NCBI GenBank assembly: GCA_965222745.1
Contig: CBDCUW010000004.1
Location: 434,001 to 498,000 of the forward strand
Direction of reading: 5' to 3'
From: CBDCUW01 sp965222745
GTDB lineage: Bacteria > Planctomycetota > Planctomycetia > Pirellulales > Pirellulaceae
Length of the DNA stretch: 64,000 bases
Shown: in pieces, positions 54,957 through 63,540 of the stretch
Numbering within the stretch: the first letter of the stretch is position 1
Layout of the letters: each line of letters starts with the position of its first letter
Notes under the pieces: generated by a model
Database searches by the model: none
Told to the model about the DNA's origin: nothing
The model's input: the letters and a program-made list of their open reading frames with translations, nothing else
Position numbers and translations under genes: made by a program

Positions 54957-55613
54957 TTGAATGGCAAATCCAAACGTATCCAGCTGACATCCAGGGACCT
55001 CGAAATCGTTGAGGTGCTTTCCCAGAGAGTCCGCATGTTGTCAATGGAGCAGCTTGGAGAATCTTGGTGGGGTGGAAATCAAAATGCGACCGCCGATGCC
55101 ACCAAACGGATGAGGCTTTTGGAATCACATGGAGAGATTGAAATCCGCTCCGTGCTTTCCCATCCGGTTCTGCAACTGGCCCAACCGCTGGTCATCTGGT
55201 CTGACGGCCAGAAATCTGCTGATTTCGCGAAACTGGCCTATCAGTTGGCCAATCGATGGCCCAATCCACATCGTCACACGTTTGTGGCGACAGCGTCGAA
55301 ACGAGCTGGAAACCGATTCGGTGGCCACGGTGGTCGAGTGCCCAAACGGGTTGAAATGACGCATGACCTCCATGTTGGCGCCGTCTATTTGACTCTTCGC
55401 CAGATCCGTCCAGACGATGCCAGCCGATGGATCTCTGAGGACGAGTTCGATGCCCGACGACAGAAGAGGCCAGGGGACAAACTGCCTGATGCAGTACTTG
55501 ATTTTGGCGATCGATTCCACGCGATCGAAATTGGCGGAATCTATGACAAGCAGAAACTCGCCGATTTCCACTCTTGGTGTGCGGCATCGGGAATGAGTTA
55601 CGAGATCTGGTGA
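54957..55613 (+). CDS. Replication-relaxation-like protein
   Basis: A 218-residue protein with a probable TTG start at 54957, behind GGGGG eight bases upstream. An N-terminal winged helix (LTSRDLEIVEVLSQRVRMLSMEQLGESW; ATKRMRLLESHGEI) is followed by a nuclease-like core ending LPDAVLDFGDRFHAIEIGGIYDKQKLADFHSWC. This matches proteins annotated replication-relaxation, found on plasmids and ICEs beside coupling ATPases. The Asp and Glu in DAVLDF and AIEIGG resemble a degenerate PD-(D/E)xK site. Its stop overlaps the next gene (TGATG). Confidence 0.75.
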   Translation: MNGKSKRIQLTSRDLEIVEVLSQRVRMLSMEQLGESWWGGNQNATADATKRMRLLESHGEIEIRSVLSHPVLQLAQPLVIWSDGQKSADFAKLAYQLANRWPNPHRHTFVATASKRAGNRFGGHGGRVPKRVEMTHDLHVGAVYLTLRQIRPDDASRWISEDEFDARRQKRPGDKLPDAVLDFGDRFHAIEIGGIYDKQKLADFHSWCAASGMSYEIW

Positions 55614-56287
55614 TGCCTGGAACCAATACCCGAGACGAAAAGATTCTCGAGCATCTTGGACGGTACCGCATCAGCCTGCGGCCAATCCTGGAACGGCTTT
55701 TCTTCGACGGTCGAACGTCGGGAAATGTGATTCAAAGATTACTCAAGTCCGGACGAATCCATTCCCGTGAAGGACTGCCAAACCGGATTCGCTATTACCA
55801 GCTGACGATGTCCGAGGCTCGAAAGCGATCCATTCCGGTTGGGAGATCAGAACCCTACGCAGCCCAGGCTCTCAATGTGCATCTTGGGGTTCTTTGGCTC
55901 TGCTGCGTTGAAAAGGCAAATTGTCATCGTGTTGAAGAAAAGGCACTCAAAGACCGTTTCGAGCAAACCCTACGCGGGCCCCTGTGCATTGAACGCGACG
56001 GAGATAGCCACAAGATGCTCCATGTTCGCGTCGCAACCGCTGACACCGAAGATACAAATCTGCTGCGCAGCCTGCGCGGTGATATCAATGATGCACTGGA
56101 TCGTCCAGATTTGGCCAAACCAATGACAGCCGGTCAGTTTGCATTTGTTGTTTTGGTCGACACTCTTGCTCGCAAACGCTCGCTTTCAAAAACTCTCGCC
56201 GAGCATGAACTTTCAGAACTAGCAGACATCCAAATCCACTTTGCCCCAAGTCACGAAACTCTCGCCCAAGCTCTTCGCGAACTATGA
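55613..56287 (+). CDS. Winged-helix mobile-element protein, coupled to T4CP
   Basis: A 224-residue protein starting at ATG 55613, overlapping the previous stop by one base. The N-terminus (NTRDEKILEHLGRYRISLRPILERLFFDG, then NVIQRLLKSGRIHSREGL) is a winged helix like that of its neighbour, so the two genes may be diverged relatives. RYYQLTMSEARKRS matches the third strand. The C-terminal half includes KMLHVRVATADT and FAFVVLVDTLARK. The stop overlaps the start of the coupling ATPase by 4 bases, so all three genes form a tight operon. Confidence 0.7.
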   Translation: MPGTNTRDEKILEHLGRYRISLRPILERLFFDGRTSGNVIQRLLKSGRIHSREGLPNRIRYYQLTMSEARKRSIPVGRSEPYAAQALNVHLGVLWLCCVEKANCHRVEEKALKDRFEQTLRGPLCIERDGDSHKMLHVRVATADTEDTNLLRSLRGDINDALDRPDLAKPMTAGQFAFVVLVDTLARKRSLSKTLAEHELSELADIQIHFAPSHETLAQALREL

Positions 56288-59283
56288 CGCCTGAACACTT
56301 TTCAACACCACAAGACTCAAGCTCGGTAGCCGGATATACATTCAATTCCGATACCAACTCGCTTGAAAAAGTTGGCCCCCGACGAATCATCCGCTATCCA
56401 ATTCGATATGCAAGGCCCTATGGAAGCGACATCAACCATGAGCGTCTGCCTCCACAGGGAGAAATGGCGTACATGGAGTTGGCGTTTCGTGAAGAAACCA
56501 TTCCGCTGGAAGCTCGTAGTGAATACGCGTCGCGATGGCTCGTTTCGATCCTTTGCGTAACGACATTTGTGGCGTTGGTTCTTGGAGCCGGATACCCATT
56601 TGTCAGACCGCTTGTATTGCAGTACGGCGTGATCGTACCGGCGATCCTGGGATATGTGGTCGTCGGGATGCTTGCCGTGACAGGAAGGTTGACGTTTCAG
56701 CGACTGATTTTGCTCGTGACGCTTCCGGTTTTGGTCGGAATGATATTCGGGGCGATCTTTTTCCTTTTCGAGTTTCGATTTCTTGCCGGCTGCATCCTCG
56801 CTGCCTTGACACTTGCTGGTCTTTGGCTGCTTGATAGCCGAATGACCAAGTTTTATGAGGAGTGGCTACTTGCCGCGCCGCATCTCACACCGTTTCAGCG
56901 TCGTCAACTCTGGGCTAGCTGGAAATGGAGTCGAAAAAACGAACTCTGGCGACCCGCTACGTTTGCCACTTTGCTGATTGCGATCATTGTTCCGTTCCTT
57001 TCGTTTACCCTCGCGATCGTTGGTTCGTTCGTAGCAGTTCTGGCTGGGGTGTTCATGTCACTGTCAGACAAGTCTTCCCCACGGAAGATTCGTGAGACAT
57101 ACTTCCAATTCCTCGAAGTGCTCGGAGTCAACGCGCTTTACGGAAAGGTCTCGTCAAAAGCTCCGGGAATTTGGCACCCGGAAACGCCCCATCGCTTCAG
57201 TCATATTGAGCTTTGTACCGGGGCCGTTTTGGTTGCCACAACTTTTGCTGTCGCACTTGAGGGCAGCTGCCCATGGGATTGGCGGCTTGGACACGCAACT
57301 TATCAGGCCGAATTGCAGGCAGTTGCCAACAGCATGTCGCACGGTTGGTCGCTAGCATCAATGCAAGCAATTGCGAATGGAGAGTTTTCCTATGTTTGGC
57401 ACTTCCCCGTCTCAGTTCTGCTGTCGGTGGCGTTGTCGGCGTTATTCTTGATCGAGTTTTTTCTCGATAGCACCCAGCGGCTTCAGGCACGCAAGGAGCA
57501 AGTTGAGTCAATGCGAAACGACCAACGCACAGTGTGGCAGTGGCATGTCGATCGCATAAGAGACTCACCTCAGTACGCTCGCGACCCAATCCTCGACACT
57601 TACATTGACGAGAGGAATCACCTGTTTCTTGGTATTGAGCCGAGTGCAACACATCCAGTCTTACTAGATCGAGTAATTCTCTCTGAACACCTTCATGTCA
57701 CCGGCGAATCAGGGTCGGGAAAGACGAGCCTTGGTCTGATGCCAATCCTTCTCCAGTTGATTCGTGGACACACTGATGGTGCAAACTACGTTCAGCCAGA
57801 AGCCGCCGTCGGTCGTCGCCGGAGAAAACGCGAACACGCCACAATCGATGGCGAGTACTGCCAAATCTTGTGTCAAGCTTGTTTCGAGCCGTTTAGTGTT
57901 TCGATTCACACAAACGATTCAGATTCAGTCCTCTGCCCAAGCTGCGATTATCGGGCAAAAGGTCTGCCACCAATTCTTGAGCATTTGAACCAACGTTTTG
58001 AAACGCCTGCTCCTCCGATCGTCGTCATCGATCTCAAGGGTGACCCGGCCCTCTTTCACACGGTACGTGCCGAGGCAGAAGCTCGAAATCCTGGATCGTT
58101 TCGGTGGTTTACTCCCGAACCACATTTTTCTTCGCACTACTTCAATCCCTTTACAAGCCTCACGAGCGGCACCAGAAGTTTCGCGCAGGTTTGCGAACTT
58201 CTTCTTGAATCACTTGGGCTTTCGCACGGGGAGGGCTATGGACGTTCGTATTTCACTCGCCAAAACCGGGCAGTGATCCTCGAAGCGTTGAAAACGGAGC
58301 CCGCTCCACGATCATTCGCAGAGCTTTACCAGGTGATCATCGAAAAAGCGAAGAGCAAGCCAAAAGACTACGAGGACGTCGGCGAAGTCATCTCGACGTT
58401 GCAGATGCTTGCCGAGTACGAACAGCTTGCCCTGTTTCAGCCACTCAAAAACCCTGCCGATGCCATCCACATGCCGTCGGTACTTGAAAATCGGCAAGTC
58501 GTGTACTTCTGGCTACCGGCGGCTCTCGAAAGTGTAAGTGTAACGGAGATCGGTAGGCTTGCTCTCTATTCCTTGCTGTCATCAGCCATCGAGCGTCAAC
58601 GCCGAGGAAACGAAGTTCGACAGTGTTACCTTGTGATCGATGAGTTTCAGCGGATCGCTGGTGAGAATTTCAAAATCATTTTGGAACAAGCAAGAAGCTT
58701 TGGAATCGGTGTCATTCTTGCCAACCAAACCGCAGCGGATTTGCAAACGCCATCAGGTGATCTTCGGCCAACGGTAAACACCAACACCCGTGCCAAGATG
58801 ATCTTTTCGGTCAGTGACCCAATTGAAATGCGAACGCTGCAAAATCTTTCCGGGGAAGAAATTGTCGAAGCCATTAGCCGCGAGATTACTGATGTCAGCG
58901 ATAGTTCGTCGGGCGGCCTTGGGCACATGCAGGAGTTTGTAAAACCGAGGCTCTCAACGACAGATATCCTGTCAGTGAACGACCATCCACTCGATTTCTT
59001 TCTCCAAGTGAGTCGCGGAAGCGGCTATACGCAATTCGGAGGTTTACCAGTGCGGGTTCGAGCCTCCTGGCCGATCGACAGAGAACTGTACGATCACCGC
59101 AGCCAAGATGAACCTTGGCCTGAACTCGAACCTTACCAGTTGGATGAAGGACATGGAGTGTATGGAGAGCAGGAACCAGAGGAAATCGACCGCAAGCGGG
59201 AAGCGTGGTCGCGAGAATTTGAGGAGATGCTGAAAGGCGTTTTCGAAGAATACGAATCGCAAGCTGAATCGGCGGACACGTAA
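56284..59283 (+). CDS. TraD/VirD4-type coupling ATPase with inserted zinc ribbon
   Basis: A 999-residue protein. Hydrophobic helices lie at about 82-180 (WLVSILCVTTFVALVLGAGY; PAILGYVVVGMLAV; LILLVTLPVLVGMIFGAIFF), 230-260 and 300-400. Walker A is LHVTGESGSGKTSLG (about 473-482). A CxxC...CxxC zinc ribbon (LCQACFEPFSV; VLCPSCDYRA) is inserted at about 528-560, before the strand VVIDLKGDPALF. Walker B is CYLVIDEFQRIAG (about 783), followed by FGIGVILANQTAADLQ. The fold is that of the TraG/VirD4 family, which pumps DNA through type IV systems. No VirB-like transport genes or relaxase are seen in the window, so the partner machinery is elsewhere or supplied in trans. Confidence 0.87.
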   Translation: MTPEHFSTPQDSSSVAGYTFNSDTNSLEKVGPRRIIRYPIRYARPYGSDINHERLPPQGEMAYMELAFREETIPLEARSEYASRWLVSILCVTTFVALVLGAGYPFVRPLVLQYGVIVPAILGYVVVGMLAVTGRLTFQRLILLVTLPVLVGMIFGAIFFLFEFRFLAGCILAALTLAGLWLLDSRMTKFYEEWLLAAPHLTPFQRRQLWASWKWSRKNELWRPATFATLLIAIIVPFLSFTLAIVGSFVAVLAGVFMSLSDKSSPRKIRETYFQFLEVLGVNALYGKVSSKAPGIWHPETPHRFSHIELCTGAVLVATTFAVALEGSCPWDWRLGHATYQAELQAVANSMSHGWSLASMQAIANGEFSYVWHFPVSVLLSVALSALFLIEFFLDSTQRLQARKEQVESMRNDQRTVWQWHVDRIRDSPQYARDPILDTYIDERNHLFLGIEPSATHPVLLDRVILSEHLHVTGESGSGKTSLGLMPILLQLIRGHTDGANYVQPEAAVGRRRRKREHATIDGEYCQILCQACFEPFSVSIHTNDSDSVLCPSCDYRAKGLPPILEHLNQRFETPAPPIVVIDLKGDPALFHTVRAEAEARNPGSFRWFTPEPHFSSHYFNPFTSLTSGTRSFAQVCELLLESLGLSHGEGYGRSYFTRQNRAVILEALKTEPAPRSFAELYQVIIEKAKSKPKDYEDVGEVISTLQMLAEYEQLALFQPLKNPADAIHMPSVLENRQVVYFWLPAALESVSVTEIGRLALYSLLSSAIERQRRGNEVRQCYLVIDEFQRIAGENFKIILEQARSFGIGVILANQTAADLQTPSGDLRPTVNTNTRAKMIFSVSDPIEMRTLQNLSGEEIVEAISREITDVSDSSSGGLGHMQEFVKPRLSTTDILSVNDHPLDFFLQVSRGSGYTQFGGLPVRVRASWPIDRELYDHRSQDEPWPELEPYQLDEGHGVYGEQEPEEIDRKREAWSREFEEMLKGVFEEYESQAESADT

Positions 59284-59770
59284 CTGCAATGTAAGTCCAA
59301 CGCATTAGCTGGCGGCGATTGCTCATTTTGAAATTTGCCACAAACGACGGCGAGTAGTTACTCTCGCTTCCACTTCGAAGCCAGCCACGTTCTCGCGAGA
59401 GAATCTCCTCGCCTGAATGCCACAGATGCTTCGCCGCCATGCTCACCAGTGCACTTCGCGCCTCGTCATCATGGCGTCTTCGCAAAGCGGACCGGCTTTG
59501 CCGCCAAATCTCTTGGGGAGGGCCACCAGAATCAGCTAAACAAAGCAATCAGTGTCTCCACGCGCCCCTTCCTCCGCAGTCCCTACTCGCTTCGCCCGTT
59601 GGTGAGGGCCATGCGGATGAAGGGAACGAAGCAACCGTCGCGCACTCAAAATTGCTCCGCGATTTTCATGTTGCCGCTGTCGCAATTCGTGACATGCAAA
59701 TGTGACTTCCATTGGCTGCTGTGTTAATGGCCTTCAGTCGTGATTTGGTTTCGACCGATGAGGTTTTAAC
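59284..59770. other. Gene-free hairpin-rich spacer after T4CP
   Basis: About 490 bases. Short stems include GCGAG-tagtta-CTCGC, TTCTC-gc-GAGAA and GCAAAGC-ggacc-GGCTTTGC. ORFs here lack ribosome sites and recognisable products. It could terminate the T4CP operon. No promoter is clear. Confidence 0.45.
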
Positions 59771-60040
59771 ATGGCAATGAAGTTTGATCCGGGTCAACTC
59801 GGTATTACACCCGGTGCCCAAGCAGAGATCCCAATGGCAGAAGTGGAGACGGCACTGAACCGCCACGTGCAAGGAGATTGGGGAAATGTCTCTAAGGACG
59901 ATAGAGCCCAAAACGAATGGGCGTTGAAGAACGAAGCACGGCTGATGTCCGTCTACGAGTCAGCCAACGGCGTTGTGTTTTGGATCATCACCGAAGCAGA
60001 TCGTTCTTCGACAACGATTCTTCTGCCAAGTGAATATTGA
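59771..60040 (+). CDS. Small conserved mobile-element protein
   Basis: An 89-residue protein (MAMKFDPGQLGITPGAQAEI). The core RHVQGDWGNVSKDDRAQNEW followed by RLMSVYESANGVVFWIITEADRSSTTILLPSEY is a pattern I know from small hypothetical plasmid and ICE proteins (GDWG...N...WIITEADRS.TT.LLPEEY). Function is unestablished. It stands between the T4CP operon and the DUF488 gene. Confidence 0.8.
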   Translation: MAMKFDPGQLGITPGAQAEIPMAEVETALNRHVQGDWGNVSKDDRAQNEWALKNEARLMSVYESANGVVFWIITEADRSSTTILLPSEY

Positions 60041-60106
60041 AGGTTTGACATTGGGCTTGCATTGGCTTTGCATCTTCCGGCTCCTGGTCCGAGCATCGTT
60101 TGTGCT

Positions 60107-60136
60107 TTGACGTGAACTTGCAACCCATGGTACTAT
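60107..60136 (+). promoter_or_regulatory. Candidate sigma-70-type promoter for the DUF488 gene
   Basis: TTGACG (60107-60112) and TACTAT (60131-60136), 18 bases apart, about 50 bases before the ATG at 60188. Both differ from consensus by one or two bases; housekeeping promoters of planctomycetes are poorly defined. Confidence 0.45.
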
Positions 60137-60187
60137 CGAAGCCATGTCACGTCCGAACCCAAACGCAATTGCGAGCCGCTAAGCAGG

Positions 60188-61060
60188 ATGCTCAACAGAC
60201 AACGCGCCCTTCTCGAATTCCTGAAAGTCGCTGCAAAGCCGGTCACTCGATTGGAGCTTACGAAGTGGAGCTTCCTCCTTCGAATGGAAACGGAGTCTGA
60301 GGGTGGATCCGCGTTCTACGATTTTCTGGCGTACCGCTACGGCCCATTCTCATTTGCACTTTTTCAGGAACTCGACAAGCTCGCATCCACGAACTTTGTG
60401 GAGGCAATTGGTGACCGAGAAGTGAGTCTCGGCAATGAAGCTCGGGTGGAGAGGGGAGTCGACCAGAAAACACAGGCCGACATTGCGAGGATACACAAGC
60501 AGTTCGGGAGAATATCCCACACGAAGCTCATTGACTACGTCTACGAAAACTATCCAGCCTACACCTTTAACAGCGAGATTCGTCGTCTGACATCCCGTCC
60601 CACCGTCAAGCCAAAGGTGTACACGGCTGGGTACGAAGGGCGTTCAATCGATTCGTTTCTTTCACTGCTGATGGAAAACGGCATTCGCCGATTGGTGGAT
60701 GTCCGCATGAATCCGATCGCGCGGCGCTACGGATTTCACAAGAGCACGCTCGATCGACTCTGTGGGCGCCTCGATATCGAGTATGTCCACGTTCCAAAAC
60801 TCGGGATTCGTTCAGAAAAACGACAAGAGCTTGATGGTCTTGAATCGTACGAGCGGCTTTTTGCCGACTATGAGCAAACAACCCTTACTGAGGAAAGCGA
60901 GGCAATTGACGACGTTGTTCGGCTAGCGGCGGAGAAGCCAAGTGTTCTTGTTTGCATGGAAGCAGACCATTACTACTGTCATCGCTCCCGGTTGGCAAAC
61001 GAAGTGTCACTGCGCTCAGGCCTTCCCATCGAACATCTTGGTAGTCCGAGTTGTGGCTAG
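60188..61060 (+). CDS. Panacea/SocA-like domain fused to DUF488
   Basis: A 290-residue protein. Residues 1-130 resemble the Panacea (SocA/DUF4065-like) domain: RALLEFLKVAAKPVTRLELTKWSFLL then FYDFLAYRYGPFSFALFQELDKL. DUF488 starts near 140: VYTAGYEGRSIDSFLSLLMENGIRRLVDVRMNPIARRYGFHKSTLDRLC, ending VLVCMEADHYYCHRSRLANEV, the usual CxExxxxxCHR signature. Panacea domains are antitoxin modules in many toxin-antitoxin systems; DUF488 is an uncharacterised domain. The stop overlaps the start of the next gene by 8 bases, so they form a pair. Confidence 0.8.
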   Translation: MLNRQRALLEFLKVAAKPVTRLELTKWSFLLRMETESEGGSAFYDFLAYRYGPFSFALFQELDKLASTNFVEAIGDREVSLGNEARVERGVDQKTQADIARIHKQFGRISHTKLIDYVYENYPAYTFNSEIRRLTSRPTVKPKVYTAGYEGRSIDSFLSLLMENGIRRLVDVRMNPIARRYGFHKSTLDRLCGRLDIEYVHVPKLGIRSEKRQELDGLESYERLFADYEQTTLTEESEAIDDVVRLAAEKPSVLVCMEADHYYCHRSRLANEVSLRSGLPIEHLGSPSCG

Positions 61061-61832
61061 CTCAAGGATTCTCATCACGGTGATGACTTACCCGCATCCC
61101 TCGAAGGGATACCAGGAACTGGTTTGCACAGCGGGAATCACCGAAGAGGGAAAGTGGATTCGGCTCTATCCGGTAGATTACCGGTATCGACCGAGTTGGC
61201 AGCAGTTTCACAAATACCAATGGATCGAGGTCGAACTCGAGAAGGCGGCCAAAGACAATCGACCGGAGAGTTATCGCCCAAACCTCGATTCGATTCGGTT
61301 ACTTGGCGAACGAATCGACACTGCGGACAACTGGCTTGAGCGGCGAGCCATCGTTGACCAAATGCCTCATCGCACGCTCAACGAGTGGAAGGCCCAGCAC
61401 GAGGTCAACAAGACGTCGCTTGGGATTGTTCGGCCAAAACGTGTCATCGATCTAGAGATTCGGGAAGCCGACCCTGAGTGGAAACCTGAATGGCAAACAC
61501 TCTTTTCTCAGTTACGGCTATTCGGTCCACAGCAGAAGGAGCTTCGCAAACTTCCCTACACGTTCCACTACGTGTTCGAATGCGAAGACTCGGAGAAACC
61601 CCATACTGCGATGTGCGAAGACTGGGAACTTGGAACACTATTTCTTCGAGAAAGCGAACGCCTAGGATCAGACGAAGCCGCAGCGCAGAGCGTTCGCGAC
61701 AAGTTTCTTGGTGAGCTTTGCCGAGACGACAAGGACACTCGGTTCTTCATGGGCACCAAATTCCCGTACAACGTATGGCTTGTCCTCGGCGTGTTTTGGC
61801 CACCGCAAGTATTGCAGCAAGACCTATTCTGA
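61053..61832 (+). CDS. Hypothetical partner of the Panacea-DUF488 protein
   Basis: A 259-residue protein from a GTG at 61053 (MASSRILITVMTYPHPSKGYQELVCTAG); an ATG at 61083 is possible but would cut off the first strand. Repeated aromatic and charged motifs (GKWIRLYPVDYRYRPSWQQFHKYQWIEVEL) and HYVFECEDSEKPHTAMCEDWELG suggest a single globular domain. I recognise no family. The conserved-looking opening VMTYPHPS with ELVCTAGI recalls proteins paired with DUF488 in islands. It ends 9 bases inside the convergent ParB-like gene. Confidence 0.7.
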   Translation: MASSRILITVMTYPHPSKGYQELVCTAGITEEGKWIRLYPVDYRYRPSWQQFHKYQWIEVELEKAAKDNRPESYRPNLDSIRLLGERIDTADNWLERRAIVDQMPHRTLNEWKAQHEVNKTSLGIVRPKRVIDLEIREADPEWKPEWQTLFSQLRLFGPQQKELRKLPYTFHYVFECEDSEKPHTAMCEDWELGTLFLRESERLGSDEAAAQSVRDKFLGELCRDDKDTRFFMGTKFPYNVWLVLGVFWPPQVLQQDLF

Positions 61833-62234
61833 GCAGCGACAGACTGTGCCGGCGATGTGGTCGACTCCGAATTCACGCATTCGACGTAACACGTACTCTG
61901 TTTCCGATTTTGTCCACGGCTTAACCGTTTCCTGAATCTCGAATCGGAGTAATTCGTACTGTTTCTCAGAAATGGGCGGATAAACTGCGCAAAACGCCGT
62001 TTCGATTCCAAGTTCACGAGCAATATCGTAACGCCGATTACCGTCGATGACGCGATATTCGCTTTCACTATCGTCGACACGATGCACCACCAATGTGGCA
62101 AGTAGCCCCAGCTTTCTAATGGAATCTCGTAACAGCAAATCGTCACGGGAGCCCAGATACCGTGATGCGTAGCGAGGGTGTTGCCGCATGTCGTCCAGCG
62201 CAAGCACCTTGAATTCGGGTGTTAGCTGTTCCAT
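61824..62234 (-). CDS. ParB/Sulfiredoxin-like nuclease-domain protein
   Basis: A 136-residue protein from the ATG at 62234. LALDDMRQHPRYASRYLGSRDDLLLRDSIRKLG, then VIDGNRRYDIARELGIETAFCAVYPP is the ParB N-terminal signature (INP..R..; L..SI...G; ViDGxRR). The last 40 residues are helical and too short for a full ParB DNA-binding domain. Proteins of this size act as regulators or small nucleases on mobile elements rather than as partition proteins. There is no parA beside it. Confidence 0.82.
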   Translation of the reverse strand: MEQLTPEFKVLALDDMRQHPRYASRYLGSRDDLLLRDSIRKLGLLATLVVHRVDDSESEYRVIDGNRRYDIARELGIETAFCAVYPPISEKQYELLRFEIQETVKPWTKSETEYVLRRMREFGVDHIAGTVCRCSE

Positions 62235-62324
62235 TTCCTCTACATGCCATAACGACAATGAGAAGGCAAGCGCTTCGAGACGCCAGTTGTTGAATTGCGT
62301 TCCGAGTCGTGATACAGCTACGAA

Positions 62325-62759
62325 ATGAGTACCGAATTGCGCCGCTTTCACGAGTTCATAGGACAACTGGTCAAAGTTGGTGATGATTCCACCCCATGGC
62401 AAGCGTATGGGCTTTGGAAGAAAGAGAAAACGAAGAAGGAAAAGGAACGGAAACGACAGAAGCGAGCCGAACCGCACAAACCAGCCATCGTTTACTCGCA
62501 GGAAACGCGAGGACGATTCTCATCGGATGATCAAGACGCTCTCGATCGCCTGCGCAGTGTTTTGCCACAACACTGGCAGTTACGAGTCTCCGATGTGCCA
62601 AACACTCCATATTGGTTGGTCATGGCCGATGATTTGATGGCTGAGCCGCTTGAACGAGACGTTACCAAGGCCGCTGAGCGTCTTGCCGATGCCGCAGGGT
62701 TTGTCGTCGAGGAGTTTTTGGAACGCTATGCAGATGACGCCGAATGCGACTCAACTTGA
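62325..62759 (+). CDS. Hypothetical protein divergent from ParB-like gene
   Basis: A 144-residue protein from the ATG at 62325. The basic stretch LWKKEKTKKEKERKRQKRA (about 30-50) separates a helical N-terminus from a C-terminal domain with TPYWLVMADDLMAEPLERD and AAERLADAAGFVVEEFLERY. No family recognised. It shares the 90-base divergent promoter region with the ParB-like gene. Confidence 0.65.
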   Translation: MSTELRRFHEFIGQLVKVGDDSTPWQAYGLWKKEKTKKEKERKRQKRAEPHKPAIVYSQETRGRFSSDDQDALDRLRSVLPQHWQLRVSDVPNTPYWLVMADDLMAEPLERDVTKAAERLADAAGFVVEEFLERYADDAECDST

Positions 62760-62844
62760 CCGATAACTGTTCTTATCAGTCGTTGCGAGCGGATTTCCGA
62801 AGAACCTGACTTTCTGGCCATCAACTGGCACGGAACGCGCACGA

Positions 62845-63468
62845 TCAGAAGATCTCTCTCCGAGATTTTTTTGAAAAAAGAATGTCAATCTCGGTTATCT
62901 CACCATTGCTCGTGGCCAACCGAAACATGATCGGCACAGTAATCTCGTCACCACTGGCGCGATTCCGAAGCCGGTCCATACCATAAACCAGAATCTCGTT
63001 CTGTTGCTCATTTGCGGCAACGACGGGCGCAAACGCCCCGTCGTCAATCCGTTCAAACCGCGTAAGCAACTGCGTCCGGAACACCGAGAACGCTAGCGTT
63101 TGATGGGAGATTCCGAGTTCCGCCGCTGGCCCCAGCAGGCGGCAAATTACGCCATGAGCCAATCCGTCAACAGAGGATCGCCCCGTTAAGTACAAGGATA
63201 AAAACCCAGATACAATTTCGTTGTTGCCAATGACAAGGGCGTCGAAGTTGACGTCCTCTCCGCACGCGCAGAGTGCTGTCACGATCTTGTGAATCGTAGC
63301 GGGTCCCATAGTGTCTGACGCTTCTGCCTTGGTAATTGTTCGAAGCTTCAGCCCGGCTTTTTCCGCGAGCTCTTCCTGCGTCAACCCAGCCTTGAGCCGC
63401 TTGCTCGCCAGCACGGGACCATTGCAGCGCACAGATCTTGATGGGGATCGAGTCTTCCGGAGATCCAA
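62845..63468 (-). CDS. XRE-type regulator with C-terminal SnoaL-like domain
   Basis: About 207 residues; the first start codon in frame is a TTG at 63468 and the true start may be a later GTG. LASKRLKAGLTQEELAEKAGLKLRTITKAEAS is a Xre/Cro HTH (about 20-70). Residues about 85-200 (AHGVICRLLGPAAELGISHQTLAFS; NEILVYGMDRLRNRASGDEITVPIMF) fit a SnoaL-like NTF2 fold that may bind a small ligand. It is divergent from the sigma factor at 63541 and may regulate it or itself. Confidence 0.72.
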   Translation of the reverse strand: MDLRKTRSPSRSVRCNGPVLASKRLKAGLTQEELAEKAGLKLRTITKAEASDTMGPATIHKIVTALCACGEDVNFDALVIGNNEIVSGFLSLYLTGRSSVDGLAHGVICRLLGPAAELGISHQTLAFSVFRTQLLTRFERIDDGAFAPVVAANEQQNEILVYGMDRLRNRASGDEITVPIMFRLATSNGEITEIDILFSKKSRREIF

Positions 63469-63540
63469 CGATTTTTTCCATTAATACAAAGCTGGTAGAC
63501 TGCAGGAACGCTCCTGCCCCAACTTTTCAAAGACGTCTTG

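Noticed and set aside
61824..62234. Chromosome/plasmid partition ParB
   Set aside because: Only the N-terminal ParB-like domain is present and there is no parA or parS-like site nearby.
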